Part shown: piece by piece, positions 43,720 to 51,774 of the stretch
Position numbering within the stretch: position 1 is the first letter of the stretch
Layout: every line of letters starts with the position of its first letter
Source of the DNA: Natrarchaeobius oligotrophus
Lineage (GTDB): Archaea > Halobacteriota > Halobacteria > Halobacteriales > Natrialbaceae
Reading direction: 5' to 3'
Length of the DNA stretch: 64,000 bases
NCBI RefSeq assembly: GCF_003841465.1
Contig: NZ_REFZ01000004.1
Span: 1 to 64,000, forward strand
Position numbers and translations under genes: made by a program
The notes under the pieces: generated by a model
The model's database searches: none
What the model was told of the DNA's origin: nothing
What the model saw: the letters and a program-made list of their open reading frames with translations, nothing else

Positions 43720-45993
43720 TTACTCCGCCCCCTCCGACCGCCGTCGACCGACCAGCGGCACGCGTTCGCGTGACAGGTCGTCGACGGCCGCGATCGACTC
43801 GTCAGCCGTCTCACGGTCGACGCCGCCGCCGTAGACGGCGCGTTCGTACCGCTCGAGCACGGCGGCCGTTCGCGGATCGTGGGCGAGTCCGTCGTCCGTC
43901 TCGGCTGCGAGCGCTCGCAGGTACTCCCTGGCCGACTCGCCGCGGCGACGCGGCCGGTGTTCGCGAGCGAGCAGCCACTCGAGACGGCGGAAGGCGCGTT
44001 CGGCGTCGCGGTCGGGGTCGCTTCGGCGTCCGTGTCGGTAGACGCCGAGCGTCCGACGGGCGCGCGCGACCGCGCCGGTTCGGTGAACGCCGGCGACGAG
44101 TCCGATCAGGACGACGGCGATCATCGCGGCCGTCTCCCGCGTGACGCTGACGAGCGCGAGGATGTCGCGAACGTCGATCCCGTCGTCGGCGGGCTCGCCA
44201 CCGGCGAGGGCGTCGTTTCTCTCGATCAGGTCGTCCGCAGGGTCGTCGACCGACGGTTCGTCGTCGGCATCGTCGACGCCCGACCGATCGTCCTCGTCGC
44301 TGGCCTCGTCGTCGGCTCCGTCGTCAGCGTCGTCGCCGTCCGACTGGTCGTCCTCGTCGCCGGCCTCGTCGTCGAGTTCCTCCTCGAGCGCCTCGTCGTG
44401 GACCTCGTCGCGCTCGTCGCCGGGCGTCGGCTCGAACGCGACCCACCCCTTCTCCGGGAAGTACACCTCGACCCAGGCGTGAGCGTCCAGACCGCGGACG
44501 ACGTACTCGCCGTCGTCGGTCGGCTCGCCGGCCGTGTACCCCGTCACGTATCGCGTCGGAACGTCCTCCGCGCGCAGCATCTGCGTCATCGCGGTCGCGA
44601 AGTAGACGCAGTAGCCCTCGTCCATCTCGAGCAGGAACTGCTCGGCAGCGTCCTCTTCGGGCGGTTCGACGTCGAGCGAGTACTCCTTGGACGATCGGAG
44701 GTAGCGTTCGATCGCCACCGCATTCTCGTACGGCGTCTCGGCGTCCGCCGTGATCTCGGCGGTTCGCGCTTCGAACTCGCTCGAGGTGCCCTCGGGCGTC
44801 TGCAGGTAGTACTCCGTAACCTCCTCCGGATAATCGGTTCCGGCGTTTCGAAGCTCTTCGGGGCTGGGGTCGACGATCGCGCTTTCGACGACGTAGCTGT
44901 CTCCCTCGGCGAGCGGGGTCGCGGGCCGGATCTGGCCGTGCATCGAAACTTCGGTGTAGTCGACGACGTCGCCCTCGACGGACAGCGGTTGGGCTGCGGC
45001 GGGCATGACACCGAGTTCGGTCTCTGCGGTGACCGTCTGCCGGAGCCGTTCCTCGCTTCCCGGCGGCGGCGGTACGTCGTCCTCGAACGGCCGATCCTGG
45101 CCGGTTCGAACCCACGCGTCGCCGGTGTACCGATCGTAGATTCCCGTCCGCCAGTACGACGGCCGGTCGGCCTCGACGGTAAACCGAACCTCGGGCGAGA
45201 GATCGACCGTCCCGGCGATTCCGGACTGCTCGGACGCCGAGTCGATCGTCCCCTCGAGCGTTCCGTCGTCGCCGCCGCCGGCCGTCACCGGCGCGGCGGG
45301 GCCGCTCGGAACGATCGTCACCGACAGCGACAGCACGATGACGATCGCGAAGAGAACGGCCAGCACGTCGGCCTGGGCGATCGAACCGCCGCGTCGCTCG
45401 AGTTCGCCGAACCCGACCGCGCCGAGCGCGCCGAGCGCGCCGATCAGGGTGGCGGTGGTGCCGGCGTCGCCGGTCAACACCAGAAAGAGCAGCGCCGCAC
45501 CGGCCGGCACGACGCTGGCCGCGTACCGTCCCCGGAGCGCGAGGTACCACGAGAGAAACGCCGGCGCGGGTGCGAACACGATCGTCCAGGTGCCCGCCTC
45601 GATCATTCGAAGGAGGTTGAGTCCGGTCGCGAGCCTGACGGTGTCGGCGACGATCTCTTCGAGCCCCGCGAGGGCACCGCCGATACCGACGCCGCTGACC
45701 TCGAAGTAGTAGGCGAAGCCGACCGCTCCCGCCGCGAACGCGGCGGCCGTCGCGGTTCGCGGACGGACCAGCCGGGCGAAAACGGTCGCGACGACGAGCG
45801 CGACTCCGACGACGAGAAACAGCGATTGCGTACCGCCGACGATTCGAGTTACTTCGCGGAGGACGGTCACGTACGACGCCGTCGCGATCAGCACGCACCC
45901 CAGCGCGAGTACCCGGAACAGTTCGGAACCGACGGTCGCGTCGGCGTCGACGCTCACCGATCGAGTACCGTCCGATCCCGATTCCGTGCTCAT
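43720..45993 (-). CDS. TgpA-type membrane transglutaminase
   Basis: The 757-residue protein has about seven N-terminal membrane helices (residues 25-240) and an external region with the transglutaminase core. The triad Cys is in GYCVYFATAMTQML, His in LDAHAWVEVYFP and Asp in FEPTPGD. An acidic linker of over 80 residues, a last helix and a cytoplasmic DUF4129-like tail (RRLEWLLAREHRP...YERAVYG) follow. It overlaps the DUF58 gene by 4 bp in a MoxR-DUF58-TgpA operon, which in bacteria and archaea works on envelope assembly. Confidence 0.9.
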   Translation of the reverse strand: MSTESGSDGTRSVSVDADATVGSELFRVLALGCVLIATASYVTVLREVTRIVGGTQSLFLVVGVALVVATVFARLVRPRTATAAAFAAGAVGFAYYFEVSGVGIGGALAGLEEIVADTVRLATGLNLLRMIEAGTWTIVFAPAPAFLSWYLALRGRYAASVVPAGAALLFLVLTGDAGTTATLIGALGALGAVGFGELERRGGSIAQADVLAVLFAIVIVLSLSVTIVPSGPAAPVTAGGGDDGTLEGTIDSASEQSGIAGTVDLSPEVRFTVEADRPSYWRTGIYDRYTGDAWVRTGQDRPFEDDVPPPPGSEERLRQTVTAETELGVMPAAAQPLSVEGDVVDYTEVSMHGQIRPATPLAEGDSYVVESAIVDPSPEELRNAGTDYPEEVTEYYLQTPEGTSSEFEARTAEITADAETPYENAVAIERYLRSSKEYSLDVEPPEEDAAEQFLLEMDEGYCVYFATAMTQMLRAEDVPTRYVTGYTAGEPTDDGEYVVRGLDAHAWVEVYFPEKGWVAFEPTPGDERDEVHDEALEEELDDEAGDEDDQSDGDDADDGADDEASDEDDRSGVDDADDEPSVDDPADDLIERNDALAGGEPADDGIDVRDILALVSVTRETAAMIAVVLIGLVAGVHRTGAVARARRTLGVYRHGRRSDPDRDAERAFRRLEWLLAREHRPRRRGESAREYLRALAAETDDGLAHDPRTAAVLERYERAVYGGGVDRETADESIAAVDDLSRERVPLVGRRRSEGAE

Positions 45994-47120
45994 ATCGTCA
46001 CCCCCGACGAGGGATCCGCTCCCCGTCCCGTCGGGCCGTCTCGAAGCCTGTCGAACGGCAGTTCCTCCGAGCCGACGGCGACGGTCGTTTCGTCTCGCTC
46101 GCTCCTGACGACGACGTCCGCCCGCCGACGCACGTCGTCCTCGAGTTCGCCGGCGTCAGCGACCGCGAGGGCTCGCAACAGCGCGCGTCGGTGGTCGGGA
46201 CCGCCGTCCGGTGCCAGCTGGTCGCCGGGAAGCACGAGCCCGACGTTCACGCCCGCCTCGAGGAGAAAGTTCGCGACGCTCGCGACGGCCGTCGTCAGTT
46301 CGTCTTCTCGACCCGGCCGACACTCGGCGGCGATCGTCGCGGAGCCGACGTCGTCGTCGGCGACGTACTCCGTGACGAACAGCCCGTCGTCGGCTCGTTT
46401 CGCCGTCGACTTCCAGTGGACGTCCCGAAGGGAGTCGCCGCGTCGATACTCCCGGAGGTGATCGAACTCCCGCCGTTGTTCGCGCTCGCGATCGACGGCG
46501 GCCGCGAGCAGGCGTTCCGTGCCCACGCCGCACAACTCGCGGACGCGCGGATAGACCAGCACGGTCGTGGTCGCGTCGTCCTCGAATCGTCGCTCGACGA
46601 GCCCGAAGACGTCCGTCACGACGATCGAGAGCGGACCGACCGTCCGCTCGCCGCGCTCCTCGAGTGCGAGTTCGTACTCGAAGCGGTGGTCGACCCCGGC
46701 CTCGAGCGTCGCGTCGACGGTGGGCGTCCCGGCGCCGGTCGATGGACCGGAGTCGCGAACGCGGGTGATGCGGTCGGCGTCGTCCGGACGCGTGGTTCGA
46801 ACGCTGGCCTCGCCCGGCGTGAGCCCCTCGCCGACGGGGTCGCTGAGGGTCGCGGCGACGGTCGAGTCGCTCTCGATTTCGTGTGCGACCGTCGCTCGAT
46901 CGTCGACGAAACCGTCCACGGTATCGCGTCGCCTGACGGACGGCCGACCGACCCGCACGATCGCGACGATCGCGGCGATCACGACGATCACGAGAGGAAC
47001 GACGACGGCGTTCAGCGAGCGGGGACCGTAGCTCGCGCTCGCCCACAGCGAGAACGCGACGACGGCGAGTGCGATCCAGCCGCGAAGCGTGAGTCTCACG
47101 TGTCTCCTCCGTCGCGTCAC
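45990..47120 (-). CDS. DUF58 protein (first MoxR system)
   Basis: The 376-residue protein has one or two N-terminal helices (RGWIALAVVAFSLWASASYG and VVPLVIVVIAAIVAIV), a beta-rich external domain and the DUF58 signature LREYRRGDSLRDVHWKSTAKRADDGLFVTEY at about residues 225-255. It is translationally coupled on both sides by 4-bp overlaps (to MoxR upstream and TgpA downstream). DUF58 proteins carry a vWA-like module and act with MoxR ATPases. Confidence 0.92.
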   Translation of the reverse strand: MTRRRRHVRLTLRGWIALAVVAFSLWASASYGPRSLNAVVVPLVIVVIAAIVAIVRVGRPSVRRRDTVDGFVDDRATVAHEIESDSTVAATLSDPVGEGLTPGEASVRTTRPDDADRITRVRDSGPSTGAGTPTVDATLEAGVDHRFEYELALEERGERTVGPLSIVVTDVFGLVERRFEDDATTTVLVYPRVRELCGVGTERLLAAAVDREREQRREFDHLREYRRGDSLRDVHWKSTAKRADDGLFVTEYVADDDVGSATIAAECRPGREDELTTAVASVANFLLEAGVNVGLVLPGDQLAPDGGPDHRRALLRALAVADAGELEDDVRRRADVVVRSERDETTVAVGSEELPFDRLRDGPTGRGADPSSGVTI

Positions 47121-48106
47121 CCGCGCGTCCGGTCGACCGAAACGCGCTCGAGGGCGTCCTCGACCACGTCGGTGCCGTCTTGGGCGTCGGCGTGTGTTCG
47201 AATCCGGTGGCTCAACACGACCGGGGCCTCCGCTTTCACGTCGTCGGGCACGACGTAGCCGCGGCCGTCGATGACGGCGCGAGCCTGGGCCGCTCGCAGG
47301 AGGGCGATCGTGCCGCGGGGGCTGACGCCGACCTGGGCGTTGTCTCGTGTGTAGCCGACCAGGCGGGTCGCGTACGCCCGAACCGGCTCCTCGACGCGGA
47401 CCTCGGCGACCGTCTCGCGGGCGCGAACGAGCGTCTCGCGGTCGGTCACCGGATCGAGCGACTCGATCGGGTGGTGGCCGACGGTCCGCTCGAGCAGTTT
47501 GGCCTCCTCGTTGGGCGCGGGATAGCCGAGACGGAGCTTCTTCATGAACCGGTCGAGCTCCGCGAACGGGAGGTCGTACGTCCGGTTCGGCTCGACGGCG
47601 TTCTGGGTCGCGATCACGGTGAACGGCGCCGGAAGCTCGCGCGTTTCGCCGTCGACGGTAACCTGGCCCTCCTCCATGGCCTCGAGCAGCGCCGACTGCG
47701 TCTTCGGCGGCGCGCGGTTGATCTCGTCGCCGAGGACGATGTTGCCGAACACCGGTCCCGGCTGAAACTCGAACTCGCGCGTCTTCTGATTGAAGACGTT
47801 GACGCCGGTGACGTCCGAGGGGAGCAGGTCGGGCGTGAACTGGACGCGCCGGAACGTACAGTCGACGGACGTCGCGATCGAGCGCGCGAGCATCGTCTTG
47901 CCGACGCCGGGGACGTCCTCGAGCAGGACGTGACCCCGCCCGAGAATCGCGGTCACGACGTGCTCGATTGCCTCGTCGTGGCCGACGATCACCCGCGAGA
48001 CGTTCGCCGCGAGATCGTCACAGAGATCCGCGACGCGGTCGACGGACAGCGGCTCGTCGGCGGCCGATTCAGCGTCGGGTTCGTGGGTCTGTTTGGCGTC
48101 ACTCAT
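47117..48106 (-). CDS. MoxR-family AAA+ ATPase (first system)
   Basis: The 329-residue ATPase has Walker A DVPGVGKT, Walker B with GDEINRAPPKTQSALLEAMEEGQV, sensor 1 VIATQN and the C-terminal lid with GVSPRGTIALLRAAQARA. It is a chaperone for maturing membrane or envelope complexes together with DUF58 proteins. It is first in the operon, with 500 nt of upstream region and presumed promoter. Confidence 0.93.
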   Translation of the reverse strand: MSDAKQTHEPDAESAADEPLSVDRVADLCDDLAANVSRVIVGHDEAIEHVVTAILGRGHVLLEDVPGVGKTMLARSIATSVDCTFRRVQFTPDLLPSDVTGVNVFNQKTREFEFQPGPVFGNIVLGDEINRAPPKTQSALLEAMEEGQVTVDGETRELPAPFTVIATQNAVEPNRTYDLPFAELDRFMKKLRLGYPAPNEEAKLLERTVGHHPIESLDPVTDRETLVRARETVAEVRVEEPVRAYATRLVGYTRDNAQVGVSPRGTIALLRAAQARAVIDGRGYVVPDDVKAEAPVVLSHRIRTHADAQDGTDVVEDALERVSVDRTRG

Positions 48107-48606
48107 CGGCCTGGAGGGACTCGTGTTCGGGGAGCTGCAGTCTCATGTGTGAGCAAATCCGCGATTTCGTCGGTAGGCCGTTCTCGGAGTCTTCGAAACA
48201 AATGCTTTGTGTCATCGATGCTGAAACTCGGTCCGGTCTCTACGTCGGTCCGGCGGTCGCGTTCCGTCGATCGAAACGGTGGCGAGGATCGGCCCCGGGA
48301 TAGGCCGGATCGGTCGACGACCGACGGCTCGAGTAATCGCGACCGGTCGATTCGGTTGCCGGAACCGTCGATCTCGTCGTCGAGAATACACTCCCTCCGG
48401 TAAAAAGGGTTCGTCAAGGAAAACTGATACGGACCGCTGTACTCCGGTTATCGGCGGTGCCACGGCGGCACGCGATTGCACCGGAACTGACGGGCGGCGG
48501 TCCGTACGAAACGACGGTCGCGCGTCGCGATCGAACGCTCACGTTTCGTGCGAGCGCCGCCGCTAGGAGGATCGACGTTCGGAAAACGATACGCCTTGCT
48601 GGAAGC
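48107..48606. other. 500-nt intergenic region upstream of the MoxR operon
   Basis: The region holds the MoxR promoter side (left), a TACTCC/GGTAAAAAGG AT-rich stretch near 48385-48420, and hairpin repeat copy C (48427-48508). No convincing gene was found; open frames are Arg-rich antisense shadows. Confidence 0.45.
48427..48508. repeat. Intergenic hairpin repeat, copy C
   Basis: The left arm is TACGGACCGCTGTA. The right arm, read on the minus strand, is TACGGACCGCCGCCCGTC and then AGTTCCGGTGCAATCGC, matching the family consensus TACGG...CTGTAA...TTCCGGYGCAACCGC. Outer arms are perfect for 10 bp (TACGGACCGC). Confidence 0.65.
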
Positions 48607-48801
48607 CTAGAGTCGTTCGACGTTCGTCGCGCGCGGGCCTTTATCGGCCTGCTCGATGTCGAATTCGACCTCCTGACCCTCCTCCAGATCGGGACCGCCG
48701 ACGTCTTCCATGTGGAAGAATACGTCCTCGTCCGAATCCTCGGTTTCGATGAACCCGTAGCCGCCAGTGTCGTTGAAGAACGCGACCGTACCTTTCGCCA
48801 T
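48607..48801 (-). CDS. cspA: Cold-shock domain protein
   Basis: The 64-residue single-stranded nucleic-acid-binding protein has RNP1-like GYGFIETED and RNP2-like VFFHM motifs and [20 protein letters not shown] at the end. Length and motifs match CspA exactly. The minus-strand TATA box ATTTATA at 48829-48835 is 28-34 nt before the ATG, so it is leaderless. Confidence 0.94.
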   Translation of the reverse strand: MAKGTVAFFNDTGGYGFIETEDSDEDVFFHMEDVGGPDLEEGQEVEFDIEQADKGPRATNVERL

Positions 48802-48828
48802 TGCAGGCTTACAAAGCCACGACTGAGA

Positions 48829-48835
48829 TATAAAT
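48829..48835 (-). promoter_or_regulatory. TATA box of cspA
   Basis: ATTTATA on the minus strand, 28-34 nt upstream of the cspA start codon. The nearly absent leader agrees with haloarchaeal promoter spacing. Confidence 0.6.
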
Positions 48836-48899
48836 GTTCGGGGGGTCAGCCGCCGCTAGCGCTCGCTCGATCCGCGATCGAACTCGCTCGACCGCGTTA

Positions 48900-48911
48900 C
48901 GCTTGCAAGCG
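48900..48911. promoter_or_regulatory. 12-bp perfect palindrome CGCTTGCAAGCG
   Basis: This palindrome is 43 nt upstream of the micro-protein gene and about 100 nt from the cspA start, so it could serve either gene. Perfect symmetry over 12 bp suggests a regulator site, but GC-rich halophile DNA contains many short palindromes. Confidence 0.3.
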
Positions 48912-48953
48912 TCTGCCCGACGAGTATTCGGATGAAACACGTATCGACGGTCG

Positions 48954-49064
48954 ATGACCACCGACGCGAACTCCGCATCCGACGCCGTGAGCTGTCGAGC
49001 CTGCGGCACCACGAACGACCGGTTCTACACCTACTGTCGCCACTGTCTCCGGACCCTCCCGTGA
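48954..49064 (+). CDS. 36-residue zinc-ribbon micro-protein
   Basis: The frame MTTDANSASDAVSCRACG... has two CxxC pairs, CRAC and CRHC, separated by nine residues. This matches the haloarchaeal zinc-finger micro-proteins (one-domain Zn proteins under 60 residues). It has a clear ATG and stop and no overlap with another gene. Function unknown; members of this group have regulatory roles in Haloferax. Confidence 0.7.
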   Translation: MTTDANSASDAVSCRACGTTNDRFYTYCRHCLRTLP

Positions 49065-49076
49065 GGGGATTGCGAG

Positions 49077-49418
49077 CTACCAGGCCTTGCAGTCGGCACA
49101 GACGTACGCGCCGTCGTCCCGCCAGACGCGCTCGCAGGCGTCGCCGCAGCGACCGCAGGTGTACTCCCCCCAGGCGTACGTCGTTCGCGGTGCCTCGAGT
49201 TCGTCGTCGGGGGTACTGTCCGTCCGCGACTCGTCGTCCGTCGCGTCACCGGCGACTTCCGAGTCGCCGGAGTACGGTGTTCCATCGGCGGCTTCCCGCA
49301 TCCCGGAGTTCGCGGATTCGCCGTCGCTCGAGGGATCGTCGTCCTCGACGTCGGCTCCCTCTCTCCCGCCGTTGCCCGTCCCCTCGAGGAAATCGGAGAG
49401 CGTCGCGTCGTCGGTCAC
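49077..49418 (-). CDS. Zinc-ribbon protein, DUF7573-like
   Basis: The 113-residue protein begins (GTG) VTDDATLSDFLEGTGNGG, then a low-complexity acidic stretch. The C-terminal zinc ribbon is TYAWGEYTCGRCGDACERVWRDDGAYVCADCKAW. The short N-terminal DATLSDFL motif plus C-terminal ribbon is the pattern of the haloarchaeal DUF7573 family. The longest frame starts far upstream in unrelated sequence; the GTG at 49418 fits the family better. Confidence 0.68.
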   Translation of the reverse strand: MTDDATLSDFLEGTGNGGREGADVEDDDPSSDGESANSGMREAADGTPYSGDSEVAGDATDDESRTDSTPDDELEAPRTTYAWGEYTCGRCGDACERVWRDDGAYVCADCKAW

Positions 49419-49578
49419 GACGGACCGTACGAACGGGACCGGGTTATACTGTTCGACGAGGACGTCGGTGCCACGACGTCGTCTTCGCGTCGTCCCCTCG
49501 GGACCGTCGTTGTCGGCGCAGCGGTTGCGACGACGGTGGATCGGCACGGCCAAGTACCCCCGATGACAACCTCCGAGT

Positions 49579-49773
49579 ATGCAATCCGCTGCAGTGTTGA
49601 ACGTCGTCGTCGACAACATCGTCGAGATGAACGCACGCTTCACCGACGTCGCGATGGGCGACGGGCTCGCCCCGTTGCTCGTCCTGTTCGGCACGCTCCT
49701 CATCATCTTCTCGGTCGGCGTCTTCGGCGCGCTGACCCTCGGTGCGGTCGGGAACCTGTTTACTTCGAACTGA
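49579..49773 (+). CDS. Small single-helix membrane protein
   Basis: The 64-residue protein has a polar N-terminal third (MQSAAVLNVVVDNIVEMNARFTD with mild amphipathicity) and a membrane segment about residues 30-58 (LAPLLVLFGTLLIIFSVGVFG). I know of similar short haloarchaeal proteins without function. The ATG is only weakly placed relative to a promoter, but the frame is well conserved in composition. Confidence 0.55.
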   Translation: MQSAAVLNVVVDNIVEMNARFTDVAMGDGLAPLLVLFGTLLIIFSVGVFGALTLGAVGNLFTSN

Positions 49774-49788
49774 TCGGCGCACCGCCGA

Positions 49789-50859
49789 TCATCGGTCGGT
49801 GGCACGTTCGAGCGCCTCGCTCGCTCGCGAAACGGCGTCCTCGAGGTCCGGACCGAGCGGCGAGCCGACCACGATCCCGTCGACGTGCTCGAGCGCCGAC
49901 TCGAAACGATCCGCGACCGTGTCGGTCGTCCCCGCGATGCAGAAGGCGTCGATCATCGCCGGCGTGACGAGATCGAACGCCTCGCCGAGTTCGCCGCGCT
50001 CTAAGGCATCGCTCACTTCGCCCGCCGCCTCGCGGTCGATGCCGTGACGCTCGAGCACCGGCTCGGCAGCGCTGGCGGCGATGAACGCCACGGGCGGCCG
50101 CGCGGCCTCCCGTGCGGCGTCTTCCTCCCCGGCGACGCTTACGCTCGCGAACGCGAGCGCCTCGAAGGCGCTCTCTCGCGGAACGCCGTTCTGCTCGCCC
50201 GTTCGATCCGCAGAGCGCTGGTCGTCGCGTTCGTCCGGTCGCTCCTCGAGTCCCTCCGCGATCCGGTCGGCGGCCCACTCGAGGTCGCGGGGATGAGACG
50301 CGTTGATCAGCGTGCCGTCCGCGTGTTTCGCGCTCATGCGGAGCATGTGCGGTCCCTGTGCGCCGACGTAGACCGGCACGTCGGCGGGCTCGAGGTTGAG
50401 CGAGGCGTCCCGCGCCGTGAACGTCCCCTCGTGGGTGACGGTCTCGCCGGCCCACAGGTCGCGGGCGACGTCGAACGTCTCGAGGACGCGACGCAGCGGT
50501 CGATCCCGGTCGACACCGAGGTTCGAGAGCGCGGACCGGTCGCCGGCACCGACGCCGAAGACCGCTCGGCCTCCGCTTACCTCGTCGATCGTCGCCGTCT
50601 GGGCGGCGAGTTTGACGGGATGAGTCTCGTAGGGGTTGACGACGCCCGGTCCGAGGCGGATCTCCGACGTTGCGTCGGCCATCGCCGCGAGGGTTACGAA
50701 CGGATCGCGGTTGAAGTAGTGGCTGCTCGCGAACGCGACGTCGAACCCGTCGTCCTCCGCGAGCGCCGCCAGCTCGGCGATGCGCTCCGGCGGGTGCTCG
50801 GGCGTCAGCTCGATCCCCCACGTCGCGTCCGCCGCTCGCGAGTTACTCCCGTCGCTCAT
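49789..50859 (-). CDS. F420-dependent LLM-class oxidoreductase (Mer-like)
   Basis: The 356-residue TIM-barrel protein contains WGIELTPEHPPERI, FASSHYFNRDP, RLGPGVVNPYETHPVKLA and VYVGAQGPHMLRMS, all matching methylene-tetrahydromethanopterin reductase-like F420 enzymes. Haloarchaea lack methanogenesis, so it probably acts on a folate or other C1 carrier, or another F420-dependent reduction. It is coupled to cofE by a 4-bp overlap, linking it to F420. An acidic insert (ERPDERDDQRSADRTGEQNG) lies in the middle. Confidence 0.86.
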   Translation of the reverse strand: MSDGSNSRAADATWGIELTPEHPPERIAELAALAEDDGFDVAFASSHYFNRDPFVTLAAMADATSEIRLGPGVVNPYETHPVKLAAQTATIDEVSGGRAVFGVGAGDRSALSNLGVDRDRPLRRVLETFDVARDLWAGETVTHEGTFTARDASLNLEPADVPVYVGAQGPHMLRMSAKHADGTLINASHPRDLEWAADRIAEGLEERPDERDDQRSADRTGEQNGVPRESAFEALAFASVSVAGEEDAAREAARPPVAFIAASAAEPVLERHGIDREAAGEVSDALERGELGEAFDLVTPAMIDAFCIAGTTDTVADRFESALEHVDGIVVGSPLGPDLEDAVSRASEALERATDR

Positions 50860-51638
50860 TCGTCGGCCCTCCACTCCCACTCGCGAAGCGCCTGGCGGAC
50901 CAGGTCGTCTTCGACCGAACGGAAGAGTTCGTCGCTCCCCTCGAGGTCGCCGAACGTCCAGTCGCGGACGACGACGGCGGGGGTTCCGCCCGCACCCTCG
51001 CCGGCGACCAGGTTCGCCGCGGCGGCGAGTTCGTCGACGACCGACTGGACGGTGACGCCGAGTTTGCGGCCGTCGCGGTCGAGTTCGCCCCGCCAGTCGC
51101 GGCTCGCGGGCGTGCCGGCCCAGCCGAGCGCGACGCCGCGCTGGCCGTGGCGGAACGGCCGTCCGCAGGTGTCCGTGACGATCACCGCGACGTCGTCGAT
51201 CCCCCGTTCCGCGAGCCCGTTTCGGATCCGTTCGGCGCTCTCGGTCGGCCGTTTCGGGAGCAAGAGTAGATCGTGGTCCGGCACGTTCGATCGATCGATG
51301 CCGGCGTTGACGCAGATGTGTCCGAAACGGGTCTCGGTGAGCAAGAACGGACACTCGATCAGCACCTCCGTGCTCTCTTCGAGGACGGCCTGTGCGAACC
51401 GCGGATCTTTCTCCTCGTTGGTAACCGCCCCGATCCGATCCGCGATCTCGCGCGCGCGTCCGCTGACGGGGTACTCCTCGAGGTCCGCCGTCCGTCCCTC
51501 CGCCTTCGAGACGATCGTGCTCGCGACGGTGAGGACGTCGCCGGCCGCGAGGGCGTCCCCGGCCCGCTCGGCGACGAGGGCGGCGACGTCGTCGCCGGGT
51601 CGGACCTCGGGCAGGTCCCTGACTGGCTCGAGTTCCAT
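50856..51638 (-). CDS. cofE: Coenzyme F420-0:L-glutamate ligase
   Basis: The 260-residue enzyme adds the glutamate tail to F420-0 using GTP. It shows TIVSKAEGR near the N-terminus, FGHICVNAGIDRSNV, VIVTDTCGRPFRHGQRGVALGWAG and GGTPAVVVRDW. It starts the two-gene operon with the Mer-like reductase that uses the same cofactor. The ATG at 51638 gives MELEPVRDLPEVRPGDD, the usual start. Confidence 0.93.
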   Translation of the reverse strand: MELEPVRDLPEVRPGDDVAALVAERAGDALAAGDVLTVASTIVSKAEGRTADLEEYPVSGRAREIADRIGAVTNEEKDPRFAQAVLEESTEVLIECPFLLTETRFGHICVNAGIDRSNVPDHDLLLLPKRPTESAERIRNGLAERGIDDVAVIVTDTCGRPFRHGQRGVALGWAGTPASRDWRGELDRDGRKLGVTVQSVVDELAAAANLVAGEGAGGTPAVVVRDWTFGDLEGSDELFRSVEDDLVRQALREWEWRADE

Positions 51639-51774
51639 ACCGGTGAGTTGGCGAGCGACGTGAAAAGGCCACCGTCACCGGACAATGGCGTCGGAGGGTC
51701 GACTCGAATCGGTCGCGAATCGCAGTTTTATCTCGAAACGTGAACGGGGAAATGAATCTATATACGTTCGGTCG

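Noticed and set aside
43708-43723. GTAACCG-AA-CGGTTAC inverted repeat as a terminator of tgpA
   Set aside because: The adjacent T-run lies on the wrong side for the minus-strand gene, and the stem overlaps the stop codon, so it is not called a terminator.
43879-46461. 860-codon plus-strand frame opposite TgpA and DUF58
   Set aside because: Both minus-strand genes have clear catalytic or family motifs. This is a codon-composition shadow.
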